A program made the translations under genes and the position numbers. This document shows, in pieces, positions 33,895-36,880 of a DNA stretch of 36,880 bases. The stretch is taken from positions 1-36,880 of the forward strand of contig JANQEY010000133.1 of assembly GCA_028278125.1 (NCBI GenBank), in the 5' to 3' direction. Position 1 is the stretch's first letter, and each line of letters begins with the position of its first letter. The notes under the pieces were generated by a model, which saw only the letters and a list, made by a program, of their open reading frames with translations, had not been told where the DNA came from and did not search any database. Origin of the DNA: a bacterium (GTDB taxonomy: Bacteria; Electryoneota; Electryoneia; Electryoneales; Electryoneaceae).

Positions 33895-36880
33895 ATGAAG
33901 AAATTTGAATTCTTTAAATCGAATAGAAAAGGGCGAGGTGGCATCGTGCAACTGAAGTCCAGAAGTAGATGGCTTGTATTTTCGCTGGTTATGCTTTTTT
34001 TGGTACCGGTGGCATGGGCTGAAACGGTTGTGACAAGTCTTGATGGTTCTGCGACCTGGAATTACAGCAACCAGCCCTATATAGTAGAGGGTGATCTCTT
34101 TGTTCAATCCGGAGAAACCCTGACAATTGAGCCTGGAGTGGAAGTGAGGTTCAACGGTCCATATATGTTAACAGTCTATGGACGGCTCCTGGCTGAAGGT
34201 GAGATTGTTAACGAACCGGATGAAGAAGCCAGCATCACTGACGTAAACTGGATACTTTTTACCCAGCATGATACCACGGGTATCGCTGACGAAGATCGCT
34301 GGGGAGGTATCAGGTTTGAGGGAAGTGAATCCGGATCCGTATTGAGATACGCGATTATTGAATATGGATTCGCTGGCGGCGTCTGGCCATATAATAATGG
34401 TGGTGGTCTGTATATATTCGGAAGCTCACCGCAGGTTGAAAACTCGGTTATACGCCATTGTCGTGCTGATAAATTCGGCGGCGGTGTCTATATGTGGTCA
34501 TCTTCGTCACTATTCCGAAATAACCTTATTGCCCACAACAGCGCTGTCGAGCAGGGTGGTGGTATCCATATGGATCTCACCAACATTGATCTCAGGAACC
34601 TGACAGTTGTTGATAACAATGCGGAAGATTTTGGCAAGGGTATTTATTTCGGTCCATCATCCACGCCGTATATCAGGTCATCAATATTCTGGGCAAATGG
34701 TGATGACGCAGGGGCCAGGGATGATGAAGCGTTCTTTAATGCCGGGCTTAGCGATGCCGATTTCCGCAATTCAATTGTTTCGGGTGAATACTGGAACCTG
34801 GGAGCATCAGTCACGGTAGACGGCCAGGATATAGAAAATTTCCTCTGGGGTGTAGTTAATCAGGGAATCGATAACGTGTTTTATCCTGCCGATACCTTGT
34901 TTTATACTCTCAGCGACAGTTCTGTCGGCATAGATAACGGTGACCCGTTTGATGATCGGTGGAGTGTTGAACCCCTGCCAAATGGCGGTGAGAATAAAAT
35001 TAACATGGGTGCCTATGGAGGAACACTCATAGCCGCAAAATCACTCCCGGTTGCCGGCCTGATTCATCCGGCAAGCTTATCAAGACAGGGTTCTTTGTTC
35101 CCACTACCTGTTGTCCGTGTGGGTGAAACGACCTCAACTGTACTCGGAGTGATTAACATTGGCCACGGACCTCTATATGTTTATCACGATTCTCTTTCTT
35201 TCGAAGAGCCTGATGAGGGAGAAGATTACAGGGATAGATTCTCTGTTCCTGAGTTCAGTCGTATAGCTGTCGGGCCGGATTCATTTGAAGTATTCGAAGT
35301 TGAGTACAACCCGAATATGACAGACGTTGATACCATGGATGTCTGGCTTCGTTTAGACACAGATGGTGGAACAGTAAGATTCCTCCTCCGTGGTGTACCA
35401 ATTAATCCGTCAATCAGAGTTGAACCCCAATCGATAGATTTTGAAACTGTAAATCTCGGAACTCCCGATACTCTTACTTATACAGTTTATAGTGAGGGTA
35501 CAACCAGGGTTTCACTGGAACCCCCGGTAACATATACAAGCCATTTCAGTGTTGTTTCAGGGAGAGCCAATATACCTCCAGGTGAAACGGAAGTGTTCTC
35601 AGTAGTCTGTAATCCGATAATTACCGTGGGTGAGCTTGTTGACAGTGTTCAGATCCGTAACAACGATGAAATGAAGTATGTCTATCTTACTGCATCTAGC
35701 AGGGGACCAATTCTATCTACAGATGTTTCCAATAATGATTCCCTTGACTTCCTGTTTGTCGATATTAATGATTCAAGGACGCTCGGAGTTATATACCGCA
35801 ATGAAGGTAACGCGGATATGGTAGTAACTCCGCCGGAGACACTTCCAGACGATTTTTCACTGTTTGCAGATTCCGAACCCTTTACTTCGGCCATCTCTGT
35901 TGCGCCAAGCGATAGTGTTGAGATTGGCTACAGGTTCAGTCCAAGCATAGTTCAGTTCTATTCAGATAGCATTACAGTTTCTACATCTCTGCGGAACATT
36001 AAACTTTACGTACAGGGTCGTGGTACCACAGGCGGCGTATATTTTGCCGGCGACATACCTAATCCCGATTTCGGTATCCCGGAAGTCTGGGGAGCCGATG
36101 GCAATGACATCTACGTTTGCGCTGGTGCCTCAACGATTCCGGCAGGCCAAACACTTACCATTCTTGATGGCGTACAGGTACTGTTCGAGGAAGGAAACGG
36201 TATAACCGTTGAAGGAGTCCTGGAGGTACTTGGCAAAGAAGGAAACGAGGTAGTATTTACTCCGCAGAACGGGGACGATGGTAGCTTCCACAGTGGTATC
36301 TATTATTTCGGTGCCAGTCCGCTCTGCAGAATGCAATGGGCAGTTGTAGAGTATGGAATGGCAGCTTCCGGCGGTGGAATTGCCGTTTATAACTGTAGCC
36401 CGAGTTTCTTCCAGGTTACTGTTAGAAATTGTGTCAGTTCCGGTGATGGTGGCGGTATGTGGGTATACCAGAGTGCTCCCTCGATTATCCGGTGCAGCAT
36501 ATATGACAATGTAGCCGCTACGACCGGTGGCGGTCTTACCCTCTGGGGAAGTGAACCTGAGTTCCACAATAACCTGGTTTATGGCAACCATGCTGATGAG
36601 TATGGTGGTGGTATTGAATTTACCTCATATTCCAGTCCGGAAATTACCAATTCCCTGATCTACGATAATTCTGCGGGTATCGCTGGCGGCGGTATTTATG
36701 CCGTTGACCACAGTTCACCTGTTTTATTGAATGACATTATTTACGCAAATACTGCCGATTCGGCAGCTGCATTAAGGGCAAAAATTCGTTCCAACCCGAT
36801 CCTCAGGAATTCGGTAATCCATGGCCATGAAGGTGATGTCATCAGTCATGGAGAGGGTGGGAATCTTGTTGCCCGGTATA
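33895..36880 (+). CDS. Secreted beta-helix protein with central Ig-like (ASH/choice-of-anchor D type) region, 3' end outside the window
   Basis: The frame is open from the ATG at 33895 to the right edge, 995 residues with no stop. GGAG and CAGGG precede the start. The signal peptide lies at about 25-43 (WLVFSLVMLFLVPVAWA) after an unusually long basic N-terminus. About 55-380 is a first right-handed beta-helix (GDLFVQSGETLTIEPGVEVR, then coils with 'NNGGGLYIFGSSPQVENSVI'), closing with MGAYGG. About 400-700 contain three Ig-like modules of the ASH/HYDIN type (PSIRVEPQSIDFETVNLGTP, then IPPGETEVFSVVCNP). A second beta-helix starts near 710 (ASTIPAGQTLTILDGVQVLF) and runs on with repeated 'GGG(I/L/M)' turns. 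A T9SS domain may follow beyond the window. It begins 44 bases after the PorV-like gene and shares its helix-start motif with the lipoprotein at 28000-30003. Confidence 0.88.
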   Translation, partial: MKKFEFFKSNRKGRGGIVQLKSRSRWLVFSLVMLFLVPVAWAETVVTSLDGSATWNYSNQPYIVEGDLFVQSGETLTIEPGVEVRFNGPYMLTVYGRLLAEGEIVNEPDEEASITDVNWILFTQHDTTGIADEDRWGGIRFEGSESGSVLRYAIIEYGFAGGVWPYNNGGGLYIFGSSPQVENSVIRHCRADKFGGGVYMWSSSSLFRNNLIAHNSAVEQGGGIHMDLTNIDLRNLTVVDNNAEDFGKGIYFGPSSTPYIRSSIFWANGDDAGARDDEAFFNAGLSDADFRNSIVSGEYWNLGASVTVDGQDIENFLWGVVNQGIDNVFYPADTLFYTLSDSSVGIDNGDPFDDRWSVEPLPNGGENKINMGAYGGTLIAAKSLPVAGLIHPASLSRQGSLFPLPVVRVGETTSTVLGVINIGHGPLYVYHDSLSFEEPDEGEDYRDRFSVPEFSRIAVGPDSFEVFEVEYNPNMTDVDTMDVWLRLDTDGGTVRFLLRGVPINPSIRVEPQSIDFETVNLGTPDTLTYTVYSEGTTRVSLEPPVTYTSHFSVVSGRANIPPGETEVFSVVCNPIITVGELVDSVQIRNNDEMKYVYLTASSRGPILSTDVSNNDSLDFLFVDINDSRTLGVIYRNEGNADMVVTPPETLPDDFSLFADSEPFTSAISVAPSDSVEIGYRFSPSIVQFYSDSITVSTSLRNIKLYVQGRGTTGGVYFAGDIPNPDFGIPEVWGADGNDIYVCAGASTIPAGQTLTILDGVQVLFEEGNGITVEGVLEVLGKEGNEVVFTPQNGDDGSFHSGIYYFGASPLCRMQWAVVEYGMAASGGGIAVYNCSPSFFQVTVRNCVSSGDGGGMWVYQSAPSIIRCSIYDNVAATTGGGLTLWGSEPEFHNNLVYGNHADEYGGGIEFTSYSSPEITNSLIYDNSAGIAGGGIYAVDHSSPVLLNDIIYANTADSAAALRAKIRSNPILRNSVIHGHEGDVISHGEGGNLVARY

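Overview
The window looks like a piece of chromosome from a Gram-negative bacterium of the FCB superphylum, probably an uncultured lineage outside classical Bacteroidota (Marinimicrobia-, Calditrichota- or Electryoneota-like). The reasons are a type IX secretion (T9SS) type A sorting domain with a 'YPNPFN' motif, two PorV/PorQ-like outer-membrane proteins, an Oar-like TonB-dependent receptor with a carboxypeptidase-regulatory N-domain, secreted beta-helix proteins, and LolA/Mla-type envelope genes. The lineage is inference: there is no rRNA gene to test it. I see no tRNA, CRISPR array, transposase or prophage.

Left part (1-4652, all minus strand): a PorV-like barrel protein, then a membrane protein with a WD40-like C-terminal half, then, past an intergenic cluster of palindromes (1188-1392), a secreted mostly helical protein that runs off the left edge. 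Next (4885-7104, plus) come a GyrI-like protein and a lipid-transport ABC pair, mlaE-mlaF, with no MCE (MlaD) gene beside it. Converging on it (7107-8780, minus) is a secreted propeller/FN3 protein with a clear T9SS sorting domain. Behind that, also on the minus strand, lie a 1012-aa HELTH-metalloprotease/propeller/outer-membrane-barrel protein (8894-11932) and pgsA (11999-12562).

Centre (12693-17517, plus): a tight operon of ftsK, lolA, a UPF0104/LPG-synthase-type membrane protein and a TrmH-like SPOUT methyltransferase, joined by stop/start overlaps. The lolA ribosome-binding site sits in a perfect palindrome inside the end of ftsK, which suggests translational coupling. A large chemoreceptor with an array of HAMP-like units (17846-20767) follows and ends at a strong terminator. 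Then come a small VOC-family protein (minus), a Mut7-C RNase-domain protein with an N-terminal ubiquitin-like fold, and NADP-type isocitrate dehydrogenase.

Right part (24157 to the right edge, plus): five large exported-protein genes in one orientation with gaps of 13-44 bases. They are a TonB-dependent receptor carrying about a dozen DxNxNGxxD calcium-type repeats inside its barrel region, a beta-helix lipoprotein, a 923-aa secreted protein with a T9SS/FlgD-like C-terminus, a PorV-like barrel, and a second beta-helix protein that continues past the window. This set looks like a coordinated surface assembly (uptake receptor, surface lipoprotein, secreted partner, PorV-type shuttle, secreted fibre-like protein). 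It is the best candidate here for an undescribed system.
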